A DNA stretch of 64,000 bases from Stieleria neptunia. Its GTDB lineage: Bacteria > Planctomycetota > Planctomycetia > Pirellulales > Pirellulaceae. The notes under the pieces were generated by a model that worked only from the letters and a program-made list of their open reading frames with translations, did no database searches and had not been told where the DNA came from. The number at the start of each line of letters is the position of its first letter. The first letter of the stretch is position 1. Location of the stretch: positions 1,674,001 to 1,738,000 of the forward strand of contig NZ_CP037423.1 of assembly GCF_007754155.1 (NCBI RefSeq), read 5' to 3'. Both the position numbers and the translations under genes were made by a program. Shown one piece after another: positions 24,844-33,329 of the stretch.

Positions 24844-26448
24844 GTGAAGATCAAAAAACAGGGCGGACAGAAGCGGGCCGCTATCTATCTGCGTATGTCA
24901 TCGAGTCCACAAAAGGACTCAATTTCTCAACAGCGTGAAGCGTGTCTCTTATACGCCAGCGACACCGGCTATCAGATTGTTGGCGAGTACGCAGACGAAG
25001 CGATCAGCGGCGTATCGTCCGAGCACAAGCGGAACGGTTTTCAAAAGCTGGTCACGGATGCCGAAGCGGGGCAGTTTGAATACGTCGTCTGCTGGTCGCA
25101 AAGCCGCGCGAGTCGATCGAAACCACGTCAATTCGTCGCCGAGATGAACCCCTTGGCTGACGCTGGCGTGAAGTTGGTTTTCACCGATCGCGGTGTCGTG
25201 GACATGGACGACCTACCGGGGTTCCTTATGTCGACGATCGACGCGCACAGTAACAACGACTACGTGATGAAGATGGCCCGTGAAGTGGTCCGCGGCCAGA
25301 ACGACAAGCGAGCCGCCAAGGGGCTTTGGGTTGCTGGTCGCCCTCCATTCGGTTTGGCGACCGTGAAGGGTGGCAAAATCATTGTCGGAGATCCTGACGA
25401 CGCCGAGACAATCCGCCTTATGTTCAAGTGGTACGCCGAGGGATTCAGCGACCGGAGTATCGTTCACAAGCTTGCCGATGAACGGGGCGTCACCAAAACG
25501 CAGCGATTCGTTCAAAAGGTTCTGACCAACCCGCTTTACGCCGGCGACTACCGTTGGAACGCCAATAGCAGCGGGCGGTTCTTTGCACTGCGTGACGGTC
25601 GGGTCACAAAAGACTTTGAAACCGGCAAGAACGCCGAAGCTGACGTCGTGTTCATCCCGAACAATCACGAAGCCATCGTCGACCGGGAGCTATTCACTCG
25701 CGTTCAAATGATGCGTGCCGAGCGATCGACCAAGACAACCCCGTTCCGCAACGGCGGCGAGCACCTGTTGACCGGATTGTGCCGATGCTCAAAGTGCGGG
25801 CAGAAATTCACCGGGCACCGATACAAGGGCAAGAACGGCAACCCCGACCGGCTTACCCTGTCATGCAATGGATACCGGCAAGGCACCTGCCAAGCTAACT
25901 ACGTAAATCAGCGCGACGTCGTGGCGTCAGTGGTCGCGTCATTCGATCAACTGATTGATCAGGACAAGGCCGATGCACTGCGGGAGGCCTACGCCGATTC
26001 ATTGCGAGACGATCGCCCTAGCGTCAACGTGAAGGCCCTGAGAGCGTCTCTCGCGACCGCACAAGCCGACTACGACAATCTACGCGGCAAGCTGGCGAAA
26101 CTTCCTGACGATCTGCTGGCAGACTTCACCGACGATCTGCGAAAGAAGAAAGCCCAGATTGAAAAACTACAATCGCGAATCGACGCGGCAAGCGTGCCCG
26201 AAGTCGATCAGTTAAGCCGATTCGATGAACAGCTAGACATGCTCGGCGACGTCGTGGGAGAACTGAAAGCCGCTATCGCCGAAATAGCCGATACCGAACC
26301 GAGGTTAGTTCGAAACTTGCTGGCGACGATCTGCGAGTCGATCAAGCTGGATGTGACCGACCGAGGAAAGGGCAAGTCGCCAAGGTTCGAATTGATTGAT
26401 GGTGAAATCACCGTGAAACCTGGATTTAACTTGATACCCGCTTCCTAA
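24844..26448 (+). CDS. Large serine recombinase (element integrase)
   Basis: 534 residues from a GTG at 24844, preceded by GAAGGGG; the longer open frame has no plausible start. The N-terminal resolvase domain contains YLRMSS with catalytic Ser19, then DSISQQ and a DEAISG..R pattern. A Recombinase (PF07508-type) domain follows (GRPPFGLATV, EGFSDRSIVHKLADERG, NPLYAGDYRWN). A zinc ribbon comes next (CRCSKCG, then CNGYRQGTC), then a coiled coil near residues 385-500. The enzyme would join attP and attB through a covalent Ser-DNA intermediate. The last codons are ...CCCGCTTCCTAA, so the stop codon is formed by the attR core plus two bases of the host tRNA. In the excised circle the frame would continue for 17 residues. 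Confidence 0.95.
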   Translation: MKIKKQGGQKRAAIYLRMSSSPQKDSISQQREACLLYASDTGYQIVGEYADEAISGVSSEHKRNGFQKLVTDAEAGQFEYVVCWSQSRASRSKPRQFVAEMNPLADAGVKLVFTDRGVVDMDDLPGFLMSTIDAHSNNDYVMKMAREVVRGQNDKRAAKGLWVAGRPPFGLATVKGGKIIVGDPDDAETIRLMFKWYAEGFSDRSIVHKLADERGVTKTQRFVQKVLTNPLYAGDYRWNANSSGRFFALRDGRVTKDFETGKNAEADVVFIPNNHEAIVDRELFTRVQMMRAERSTKTTPFRNGGEHLLTGLCRCSKCGQKFTGHRYKGKNGNPDRLTLSCNGYRQGTCQANYVNQRDVVASVVASFDQLIDQDKADALREAYADSLRDDRPSVNVKALRASLATAQADYDNLRGKLAKLPDDLLADFTDDLRKKKAQIEKLQSRIDAASVPEVDQLSRFDEQLDMLGDVVGELKAAIAEIADTEPRLVRNLLATICESIKLDVTDRGKGKSPRFELIDGEITVKPGFNLIPAS

Positions 26449-26483
26449 AGCTGGTGTCGCAGGTTCGAATCCTGCCGGGGGTG
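26442..26483 (+). pseudogene. 3' half of host tRNA-Arg(CCU), interrupted (attR)
   Basis: TTCCTAA loop, AGCTG 3' anticodon stem, variable GTGTC, T arm GCAGG-TTCGAAT-CCTGC, acceptor CGGGGGT and discriminator G. It pairs exactly with the 5' half at 11710-11745 (anticodon stem CAGCT / AGCTG; acceptor with a terminal G-U pair). No promoter or 5' half is adjacent, so it cannot be a functional tRNA here. Confidence 0.9.
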
Positions 26484-26818
26484 CTGAGGATGGCAGGTGT
26501 TGGCAGCAAGACAAGAAAATGGGTGACAGGAAAATGGCGTGCGTGTGCCCCGCATCGTTTTCCATTGGCAGGCCCATTCCGCCAGCCGGCCCTCTCGTTT
26601 CAGCAACCCATTTTCTTGTCACCTATTTTCCTGTCTCTCGAATTCTGACCCGACGCCTCATTTTTCTGCCCACCATTTTTCTGCCATCTCTGAGCAGCGG
26701 TTTCGCTGGACGAAAGGCCATGCAAAATGCCCGGACGTTAAGATTGGTTGCAGGATTGCCGCGTTGGCGGATAGGCTTGATCGGTCGGGTTTACGTCTCA
26801 CAGGTGGGTGTGTCATTG
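26484..26818. repeat. Short inverted tandem repeats of the 14-nt family
   Basis: Two forward units (GACAAGAAAATGGGT and GACAGGAAAATGG, 26510-26536) face reverse copies (ACCCATTTTCTTGTC then ATTTTCCTGTC at 26607-26636, and two CATTTTTCTGCC at 26662-26690). These are variants of the CAGAATGATGGGG repeats found at 32963 and 34907. No gene is seen in the interval. Confidence 0.55.
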
Positions 26819-27667
26819 ATGTATCACGGGTCTTTTGTCGGTCTGTTGACCGTCTTGCTTTGCAGCGCCGGTTCTTTGCGCGCCCAAGAAAATGACGTCG
26901 GGTCGGATTCCACAGACGTAACGCTGGTCACGCAGCGAATGCAAGTGATGCGCGATCATGCGATGGCGATTCAGTTTCGTTCGAGTAACGCTTCGCATGC
27001 CAAACAAGTTCGTCCAGAACCGTTGTTCCGGTACGACGATATTCCTCGCGGCTATTTGGATGGTGCGGTTTGGCGCTGGGGGGAAACCGGGCGACCGTTA
27101 GCGATCGTCACGACGGAACTTCATCCGAAGTACTTGGGTGCCGGGCCACGCATCGTTTACGATTTTCTGTCGTTGGCAGACTTTCCGTTTACGGCGACGT
27201 CAAGCCATTGCCAGTGGCAACCGTCCATGTCCGCGGTCCAGTTCAAACAAATGGCCGATGCACCGTCCCCCGTGGCGACCGCGGCGGGTCGAAAGATTCA
27301 AATGAATCGGCTGATCCAAGGCTTCGTCGCGTCGCAGGTCGTCAGCGCAGAGACGTCCGATACCAAACGGTTGAAATTGCGACTGCTGCCCCGACCGATC
27401 GACGTCTACCAACCAGACGGACCGGACAGCAACGGTGCGGTCTACTTGTTTGTCGCAGGACGAATGCCCGGTGTGATCGTGTTTCTCGAAACCGACGGTC
27501 AAACATGGACGTACGGTATCGGTCGCCTGTCCGCTCCCAGCACCTTGGTCGTCACTCTTGACCAAACCGAGGTTTACCGGGTGCCACCGAACTTCGGGAC
27601 TTGGAGCGGTGGCTACAACGCAAGCAATGCGCCGGTCGACATCCCTGGGATCGATCGATCACGCTAA
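26819..27667 (+). CDS. Exported protein of unknown function
   Basis: 282 residues from the ATG at 26819, chosen because it starts a good signal peptide (MYHGSFVGLLTVLLCSAGSLRAQ, cleavage after RAQ); a longer upstream reading lacks sense. The mature part contains FRYDDIPRGYLDGAVWRWGETGRP and a later beta-rich half (RLKLRLLPRPIDVYQ...). It resembles uncharacterised secreted planctomycete proteins; I cannot name a family. It is convergent with opgG, 47 bp apart. Confidence 0.7.
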   Translation: MYHGSFVGLLTVLLCSAGSLRAQENDVGSDSTDVTLVTQRMQVMRDHAMAIQFRSSNASHAKQVRPEPLFRYDDIPRGYLDGAVWRWGETGRPLAIVTTELHPKYLGAGPRIVYDFLSLADFPFTATSSHCQWQPSMSAVQFKQMADAPSPVATAAGRKIQMNRLIQGFVASQVVSAETSDTKRLKLRLLPRPIDVYQPDGPDSNGAVYLFVAGRMPGVIVFLETDGQTWTYGIGRLSAPSTLVVTLDQTEVYRVPPNFGTWSGGYNASNAPVDIPGIDRSR

Positions 27668-27714
27668 CGAACGATTTGCAAATCTGATTTGATTTCTGAC
27701 AGGTCGATCGCATG

Positions 27715-29352
27715 TCATTCCGTGCGTGTATAAACAGCCGGGTACACAAACTCGGGCTGCTTGGGCGGACACAGATACGTGAATCGTTCGCTCACCGGTT
27801 TCCCCTCGTCGACGAGTTGGACGGCCAGTTCAGGCGGTGATTCGCCCTCCAGCTGGAAAGTCAAACCGACCAGCAGGTCGCCCGATTCAGTTCGTTCTAC
27901 CGACTTGCGTAACAGCGATGCGCGCATCAGTTGAACATCCACACCCATGTGGGCAAGCACATGGGCTTTGTCGAGCGGTGTTCCTGAGAATCGAATCGTC
28001 ATGTCAATCGACTGCTCATCGGAATCACGCTTGACGTCAAAATGAGTCGCACGGGCAACGTTGACTTGACGGCCGTAGTCCCCGGCAAAGAAACTCACCG
28101 TGTAGTTCAATTGGACCGGCTCGTCCACCGTCGGCTTCGAATCGGGGACCCAGTAGGCGGCAATATTGTCGACGCCTTCATGCGCTCCCGGCAACTCCAA
28201 CAATTCAATCACGCCATCGGTCCATGCTTCGTCCGTCGTTACCCACACGCTGGGACGAAGGTCATAACGTGCATTGTGATCATCATAGTGGTAGAAGGAT
28301 CGATTTCGCTGCATCAATCCGAATCCGATCAATTGATCAACGGCGATGCGGCTGACCGAGGGATAACTTTGTCGCGCAAAGGCGCGCCAGGTCCACTCGC
28401 TCGCATCGTCTGACGACGACGCGTCTGGATCTAACTGATTGGAGTGCCGCCGGTTTGTGGTTGCGTTTCGATGTTGCACGAGCAATCCGTCGCTGTCGTG
28501 GACGGCCGGGCGAGCATCCTTGGGCGGTCCGTCCAGCCCGTCACCCCAGATCCACATGCTGGTCAACGGAGCCAGCGCGACCTTGTCCGGGGTGCTGCGA
28601 AAGTGAAGCGTTGATTCGACCTGCAATTGGGATTCGTGCATGCCCGGTGTCAGTTCAAACTTGTACGCACCCGCCACACTGGGGCTGTCCAACAGTGCAA
28701 GCACGGTCACACGATGTTGGTCGTGCTGTGGTCGGATCACCCAAAAGCCGCGAAAGAAGGGGAACTCTTCCTCACGGTTCATCGCGATGTCGATTGCCAA
28801 CGCTCTTGCGGAGGCCCCATAGTGGGTTGCACCGCTGCGGCCGCGAAAATAGCTGGCCCCGAGAAACGTCAATAATTCCTGACCGCCGCTCATCCCATCG
28901 ATGGTGCTGACCAATTTCAATCCTGCATGTCCCGCATCGCAGGGAATGGCATCCGGAATCAAGGGTGGTTGATACTGGAAATCTGACTTCGAAAACATCA
29001 CCTCCTGTGTTTCGCCATTGCTGATTGTGAAGATGCGAACCTTGTCGCGTTGGACAAATCCGCGGTGAAAGGTTTCCAGTGAGGTCGGCCGTTCGTTCCA
29101 CCAGACGGCATGCTTGGGCCGGAATGAGATCCGCCGATAGTCATCGTACTGCATGCTCGCCAAAACCTCCGGCAGGACCGATCGCGGTGTCGCCGGACCG
29201 TCAGCAACCTGCCGAGCGAGGGTGCACAAACTGCCATAGTCGACGACATCTGTCCATTGGCCAATCGATCGGTCGGACGCTTGTGACATGGGGGGGCAAC
29301 CGATCGTGACCAAGAGGATGAGTGGGACCATGACGAAACGCAGATGAACCAT
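27715..29352 (-). CDS. opgG: Periplasmic glucan biosynthesis protein OpgG/MdoG
   Basis: 545 residues from the ATG at 29352, giving a signal sequence (MVHLRFVMVPLILLVTIG, then CPPMSQA); an ATG at 29364 is an alternative. The MdoG/OpgG domain spans nearly the whole chain, with characteristic segments SFRPKHAVWW, GYKSxExT-like SLETFHRGFVQRDKV, ASYFRGRSGATHYGASARALAID and NREEEFPFFRGFWV. It acts in the periplasm on osmoregulated glucans made by OpgH. Family length is about 510, so the protein is full length. In Proteobacteria opgG precedes opgH in one operon; here they are divergent. Confidence 0.9.
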   Translation of the reverse strand: MVHLRFVMVPLILLVTIGCPPMSQASDRSIGQWTDVVDYGSLCTLARQVADGPATPRSVLPEVLASMQYDDYRRISFRPKHAVWWNERPTSLETFHRGFVQRDKVRIFTISNGETQEVMFSKSDFQYQPPLIPDAIPCDAGHAGLKLVSTIDGMSGGQELLTFLGASYFRGRSGATHYGASARALAIDIAMNREEEFPFFRGFWVIRPQHDQHRVTVLALLDSPSVAGAYKFELTPGMHESQLQVESTLHFRSTPDKVALAPLTSMWIWGDGLDGPPKDARPAVHDSDGLLVQHRNATTNRRHSNQLDPDASSSDDASEWTWRAFARQSYPSVSRIAVDQLIGFGLMQRNRSFYHYDDHNARYDLRPSVWVTTDEAWTDGVIELLELPGAHEGVDNIAAYWVPDSKPTVDEPVQLNYTVSFFAGDYGRQVNVARATHFDVKRDSDEQSIDMTIRFSGTPLDKAHVLAHMGVDVQLMRASLLRKSVERTESGDLLVGLTFQLEGESPPELAVQLVDEGKPVSERFTYLCPPKQPEFVYPAVYTRTE

Positions 29353-29400
29353 AGCGGACTCCATAGAACGAAAGCGGCAGAACGTGAGCGGCCAATGCAT

Positions 29401-29890
29401 TGCGATAGCAAACCCGATTCAGTCAATCGACCGCCGCCAGAACGGCGAACGACATTTGAATCGGTTCACAAAGAATGTGAGCCAGCCACGGCTTTGCAAT
29501 CCCCATGCCGATGTTGAAACGACCGATGGCCATCGGTGTTGGTTGAGATTCGAGCAGGCGTTGCTCGTTTGTCGTCCACCCGACGCAGCCTGCCCGACGG
29601 CAAACGATTCCATCTCAGTGAAATTGAAATGAAGCTTCCGCGCGGAAAGAAATTGGAGCAGGGTCACTCTTCCGCTGCAGGCGGTTAGACGGGGACTTAG
29701 TTTCCCCTAGCAAGTGAACTTTCTTTCGTCTCGGCCTGTGTCGTTAGGCGATGTGCCGCGGAAACAATATCAATGCTCGCGATCGGCACGCCGTTTGAAG
29801 TTGGGGGCAACAAGTGTGTCGAACTTTTCCACCCGTGTCCCCGTCGATCGGCGGACACCTTGTCTTGACTTTGTCTTTGGAACTGAACCC
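29401..29890. other. Intergenic region between opgG and the opgH side
   Basis: No convincing gene. A small hairpin (CGAGCAG-GCG-TTGCTCG) lies near 29550. The region should contain the opgG promoter and the promoter of the rightward unit, but no strong consensus pair was recognised. Confidence 0.4.
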
Positions 29891-30292
29891 ATGTTCGTTG
29901 CTTTTGATACGAATCTGAATCCTCAACCTGTTGTCTTCTTAAGCCACCCGGCAGAGATTCAACAACCGGTTTCGCTTGTCACGTTGATTGAACGATACCT
30001 TGATGCCAGCGGATCTGCTGATCGCCGGTCGAACCACTCGATCGCCGTTCTGATCGCCGAGCGAACAGAGCGAGTTTGCGGTGAGCAAGGTGATCTGATT
30101 CGTACCGCACTTCGATTGGCCGCCGACCAGGTTGCCAGCACGGGAAACCGGCAGGTCGTGCCGTCGCCACAATGCAGTGTGATGCAACCGGCGCAACCCG
30201 TTCGCCGCGCCGCACCGCTGCGACTGAGTTGGTGGACAGGTTTGATTCTGTCGTACCGCTTCACCGCGTCTACGAGTGCCGGTACGCGATAG
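29891..30292 (+). CDS. Hypothetical protein upstream of opgH
   Basis: 133 residues from the ATG at 29891; the frame is open further upstream without a better start. It has ordinary coding composition: a beta-rich start (FVAFDTNLNPQPVVFLSHPAE), then helices around residues 35-85, and a tail with WWTGLILSYRF. It lies 56 bp before opgH on the same strand. No family is recognised. It may be a small regulator of glucan synthesis or a spurious frame. Confidence 0.4.
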   Translation: MFVAFDTNLNPQPVVFLSHPAEIQQPVSLVTLIERYLDASGSADRRSNHSIAVLIAERTERVCGEQGDLIRTALRLAADQVASTGNRQVVPSPQCSVMQPAQPVRRAAPLRLSWWTGLILSYRFTASTSAGTR

Positions 30293-30348
30293 CGTTGCTG
30301 CCTTGACGGTTTTCAGCGTTCGGCTAAGTCTCTCGGTCTAGGTGAAGT

Positions 30349-32397
30349 ATGGATAACTCAGTGAAAACTTCCAACTCATCCGTTCGCGTCACGGTCATCA
30401 TGTTGTCGCTCGGGTTGACTGCGGTTGCGACGGCTAGCGACCTCGTGATCGTGGGACGCAGCAGCGGGATCAATCTGTTCGAAGCATTCAGCGCAGCAAT
30501 CTTCGCGTTGTTGTTTGGTTGGATTGCATTTTCGTTCGTGCTCGCAACGCTCGGGTTTCTCTCGCTGCACGGTCGGCGTCGCGCGTCGACGAAGTTAACG
30601 CTGCCAAACGCGTCGAGCCTCGATCCGGATAAAAAAGAGGACGCCCAATCGCTGCGTACTGCGGTGTTGATGCCGGTGTACAACGAAGCGCCGGAACGCG
30701 TGATCGCAGGGATCGAAGCGATGATTGGTGATCTGCGCACGTACGATGCGACGGATCAATTCGACTTTTATCTGCTCAGCGACACCACGCAATCAGAAGT
30801 CTGGTTGCAAGAGGAGTTGGTGTGGTCTCAGTTTGTCCAACGCGTTCCCGATTGCCGGGTGTTTTATCGGCACCGGCCGCACAACAAGTCGCGCAAGGCA
30901 GGTAATATCGCTGACTTTTGTATCCGCTGGGGAGCGAGTTATCCGTACATGATCGTTTTGGATGCGGACAGTTTGATGTCGGCTGCAACAATGCTGGAGA
31001 TGGTCGCGCGCATGCGAGCGGACACCCAGTTGGGAATTCTTCAAGTTCCCCCGGCGCCGGTCGGGCGAAATTCCTTGTTCGCGCGTCTGCAACAGTTTGC
31101 GGCGCACGCGTACGGTCCGATTTTTGTCGCCGGATTCGCCAGGTGGGCAGGTGATGACGGAAACTATTGGGGACACAACGCGATCATCCGTGTGCGAGCT
31201 TTTTTGGAGCACTGTGATTTGCCGGTGTTGCCAGGAAAAGAGCCATTGGGTGGAGCGATCCTCAGTCACGATTTCGTCGAAGCGGCGTTGATGGTGCGAT
31301 CGGGATGGAAGGTGCAGATCGCGACAGACTTGCAAGGAAGCTTTGAGGAATGTCCGACCACGCTGGCAGATTATGCCCAACGCGATCAACGATGGTGCCA
31401 GGGAAATTTGCAGCACGCTAAATTGTTGACGGCCGAAAACTATCGGACGCTCAGCCGATTTCACTTTGCCAGTGGTGTGTTGTCCTACGCCGCATCGCCG
31501 ATTTGGATTGCATTCATGATGCTGTGTGTCTCTGGGATGCTTTATGACCACTGGATCCACCAGGCGGGCGCCATTGCCGACGATGCCGTGTCGATCGGGG
31601 CGATCACGCTGTTTTCGATTTCCATGATCGTGTTGTTCCTGCCCAAACTGTGGGCCGTGATCCATGTCTTGTCGGACCACGCTCGGGTCAAAGCGGTCGG
31701 AGGGGCAATGCGTCTGATCTCAAGTACGGTATTGGAGTCGATGTTTTCCGTTTTGTTGTCCCCGATTATGGCTCTCTATCATAGTTGGTTCGTGTTCGCA
31801 GCCTTGATGGGAACGAGTGTGAGTTGGTCGACGCAGAATCGCAACGAACATTGTTTGCGGTGGGAAGAGGTCACGCGACAGTTCTGGACCTTCACCGCAA
31901 TGGGCTTGGCATTGACCGCTTTGATCGCATGGTGGATGCCGCCCTTGCTGGTTTGGTTTTCACCGGTGTTGATCGGGCTGGTTGTGTCGATTCCGTTGGC
32001 GAAACTCGCGGCAAGTGTCTCAGCGGGCAAGGCACTCAAACGTGCCGGGCTGTTGCTGATTCCTCAAGAGACGGAGCCCTGCGACGTCATTCGGAATCAC
32101 CGCCACGCCCTGGAGCGATTGGAGGCCGAACGCGCCTCGACCGGCGAGTTGTTTGAGAGGTTTATTAGCGAACCCTCGCTGCATGCACTGCATCAACGGA
32201 TCCAACTCGCAAGCGACGCCAGTGTGACCATGCACGCCGACGATGCGCGTGAGCTTCGCCATGTGATCGATGTGGGCGGCGTGCGGTCGATTCCCCCGTC
32301 GTTGCAGCGTGCATTGCTGTTGGATTGTGAGGCGTTTCGTGAATTGCATTTGGACGTCGTGCAACAATGGCAACTCCAGGCCGCTGACCACGAATGA
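30349..32397 (+). CDS. opgH: Glucan biosynthesis glucosyltransferase OpgH/MdoH
   Basis: 682 residues. Membrane glycosyltransferase (GT2 family) that polymerises beta-1,2-linked glucan from UDP-glucose across the inner membrane. Two membrane helices lie near residues 14-75. The cytosolic catalytic domain has MPVYNEAPERV near 105, the DADS motif (D205, D207), SHDFVEAALM near 305 and QRDQRW (344-349). At least five more helices follow from about residue 380 to 565. The length is shorter than E. coli OpgH (about 850) because the long N- and C-terminal extensions are reduced. It pairs functionally with the divergent opgG. Confidence 0.93.
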   Translation: MDNSVKTSNSSVRVTVIMLSLGLTAVATASDLVIVGRSSGINLFEAFSAAIFALLFGWIAFSFVLATLGFLSLHGRRRASTKLTLPNASSLDPDKKEDAQSLRTAVLMPVYNEAPERVIAGIEAMIGDLRTYDATDQFDFYLLSDTTQSEVWLQEELVWSQFVQRVPDCRVFYRHRPHNKSRKAGNIADFCIRWGASYPYMIVLDADSLMSAATMLEMVARMRADTQLGILQVPPAPVGRNSLFARLQQFAAHAYGPIFVAGFARWAGDDGNYWGHNAIIRVRAFLEHCDLPVLPGKEPLGGAILSHDFVEAALMVRSGWKVQIATDLQGSFEECPTTLADYAQRDQRWCQGNLQHAKLLTAENYRTLSRFHFASGVLSYAASPIWIAFMMLCVSGMLYDHWIHQAGAIADDAVSIGAITLFSISMIVLFLPKLWAVIHVLSDHARVKAVGGAMRLISSTVLESMFSVLLSPIMALYHSWFVFAALMGTSVSWSTQNRNEHCLRWEEVTRQFWTFTAMGLALTALIAWWMPPLLVWFSPVLIGLVVSIPLAKLAASVSAGKALKRAGLLLIPQETEPCDVIRNHRHALERLEAERASTGELFERFISEPSLHALHQRIQLASDASVTMHADDARELRHVIDVGGVRSIPPSLQRALLLDCEAFRELHLDVVQQWQLQAADHE

Positions 32398-32560
32398 TCA
32401 CCGCCCACGCTATTCCTCTCTCGGAGCGACACGTTCATCGTCCACTTCGACGAACGTGACCGACCGAACCATCTGATCCACGAACATGCCGCCGGCGCGT
32501 CGTGCTGGTATATTCTTGTTGATCAATCTCGCACGCATTTCGTTCTAAGCATCGCAACCC

Positions 32561-32965
32561 ATGGAACATTACGACTTTACCGAACTCGACTCCCAAGGCC
32601 GTCAACCGCAGGTCGTGCATCGCTCGGACTGGGGATCGCATGCTGATTTGTGGAGGGGCGTGTTGGAAGGCAAGGACATCGGGACAGGCGTCACGGTGCT
32701 GTTTTACGCAACCGATGAAATCGGCAAGGGGCCACTCTGGCACGTTCATCCGTACGATGAATTGTTCATCGTTCGCAAGGGAAGGGCCCTGTTCACCATC
32801 GGTGACAAGAAAATCGAGGCAGAGACCGGCGATGTGCTCCTCGGACCCGCCAACATCCCCCACAAGTATCACAGCATCGGCCCCGGCCGGCTTGAAACAA
32901 CCGACATCCACCTATCGGATCGATGGATCCAAACAAACCTCGATGACCCGGAACTGGCAAGGTGA
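32561..32965 (+). CDS. Cupin-domain protein
   Basis: 134 residues, cytoplasmic. A single conserved beta-barrel cupin: motif 1 is GPLWHVHPYDELFIVRKG (His-x-His plus Glu as metal ligands), and motif 2 is AETGDVLLGPANIPHKY with the fourth ligand His. Such small cupins may be isomerases, dioxygenases or sensors; the substrate cannot be predicted. Its stop codon is the first base triplet of the 14-nt repeat array. Confidence 0.85.
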   Translation: MEHYDFTELDSQGRQPQVVHRSDWGSHADLWRGVLEGKDIGTGVTVLFYATDEIGKGPLWHVHPYDELFIVRKGRALFTIGDKKIEAETGDVLLGPANIPHKYHSIGPGRLETTDIHLSDRWIQTNLDDPELAR

Positions 32966-33303
32966 TGGGGGCAAAACGATGGGGGCAAAACGATGGGGGC
33001 AAAACGATGGGGGCAAAACGATGGGGGCAGAATGATGGGGGCAGAATGATGGGGGCAGAATGATGGGGGCAGAATGATGGGGCAGAATGATGGGGGCAGA
33101 ATGATGGGGGCAGAATGATGGGGGCAGAATGATGGGGGCAGAATGATGGGGGCAGAATGATGGGGGCAGAATGATGGGGGCAGAATGATGGGGGCAGAAT
33201 GATGGGGGCAGAATGATGGAGGCAGAATGATGGGGTGGCAGAACGATGGGGTGGCAGAACGATGGGGTGGCAGAATGATGGGGTGGCAGAATGATGGGGT
33301 GGC
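32963..33303 (+). repeat. 14-nt tandem repeat array (about 25 units)
   Basis: Four copies of GATGGGGGCAAAAC are followed by about fifteen of GATGGGGGCAGAAT (one copy is 13 nt, one has GATGGAGG), then five expanded 16-nt copies of GATGGGGTGGCAGAA(C/T). All face the same way. The array runs from the stop codon of the cupin gene into the putative leader of the next gene. The unit is too short and has no spacers, so it is not a CRISPR. Confidence 0.95.
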
Positions 33304-33329
33304 TGGTGAATTTTCTGGTTTTATTGTGC

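Larger units (their letters stand above)
11741..26446 (+). mobile_element. 14.7 kb integrative element in tRNA-Arg(CCU)
   Basis: The element is bounded by a 5-bp direct repeat, TTCCT (11741-11745 and 26442-26446), which lies in the anticodon loop of a tRNA-Arg gene split between the two ends. It encodes a replacement tRNA-Arg(CCU) next to the left end and a large serine recombinase at the right end. Between them are a primase-helicase with an iteron-like candidate origin, many small overlapping genes, zinc-ribbon and MerR/excisionase-like proteins, and a tape-measure-like protein. No capsid, portal, terminase, relaxase or type IV secretion gene is seen. It could be a phage-derived element, a satellite, or a phage-plasmid remnant. 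Confidence 0.9.

Noticed and set aside
11741..26446. Integrative conjugative element
   Set aside because: No relaxase, coupling protein or type IV secretion gene is present; the tape-measure-like protein points to a phage relationship instead.
32963..33303. CRISPR array
   Set aside because: The units are 14-16 nt and directly joined without spacers, and no cas gene is present.
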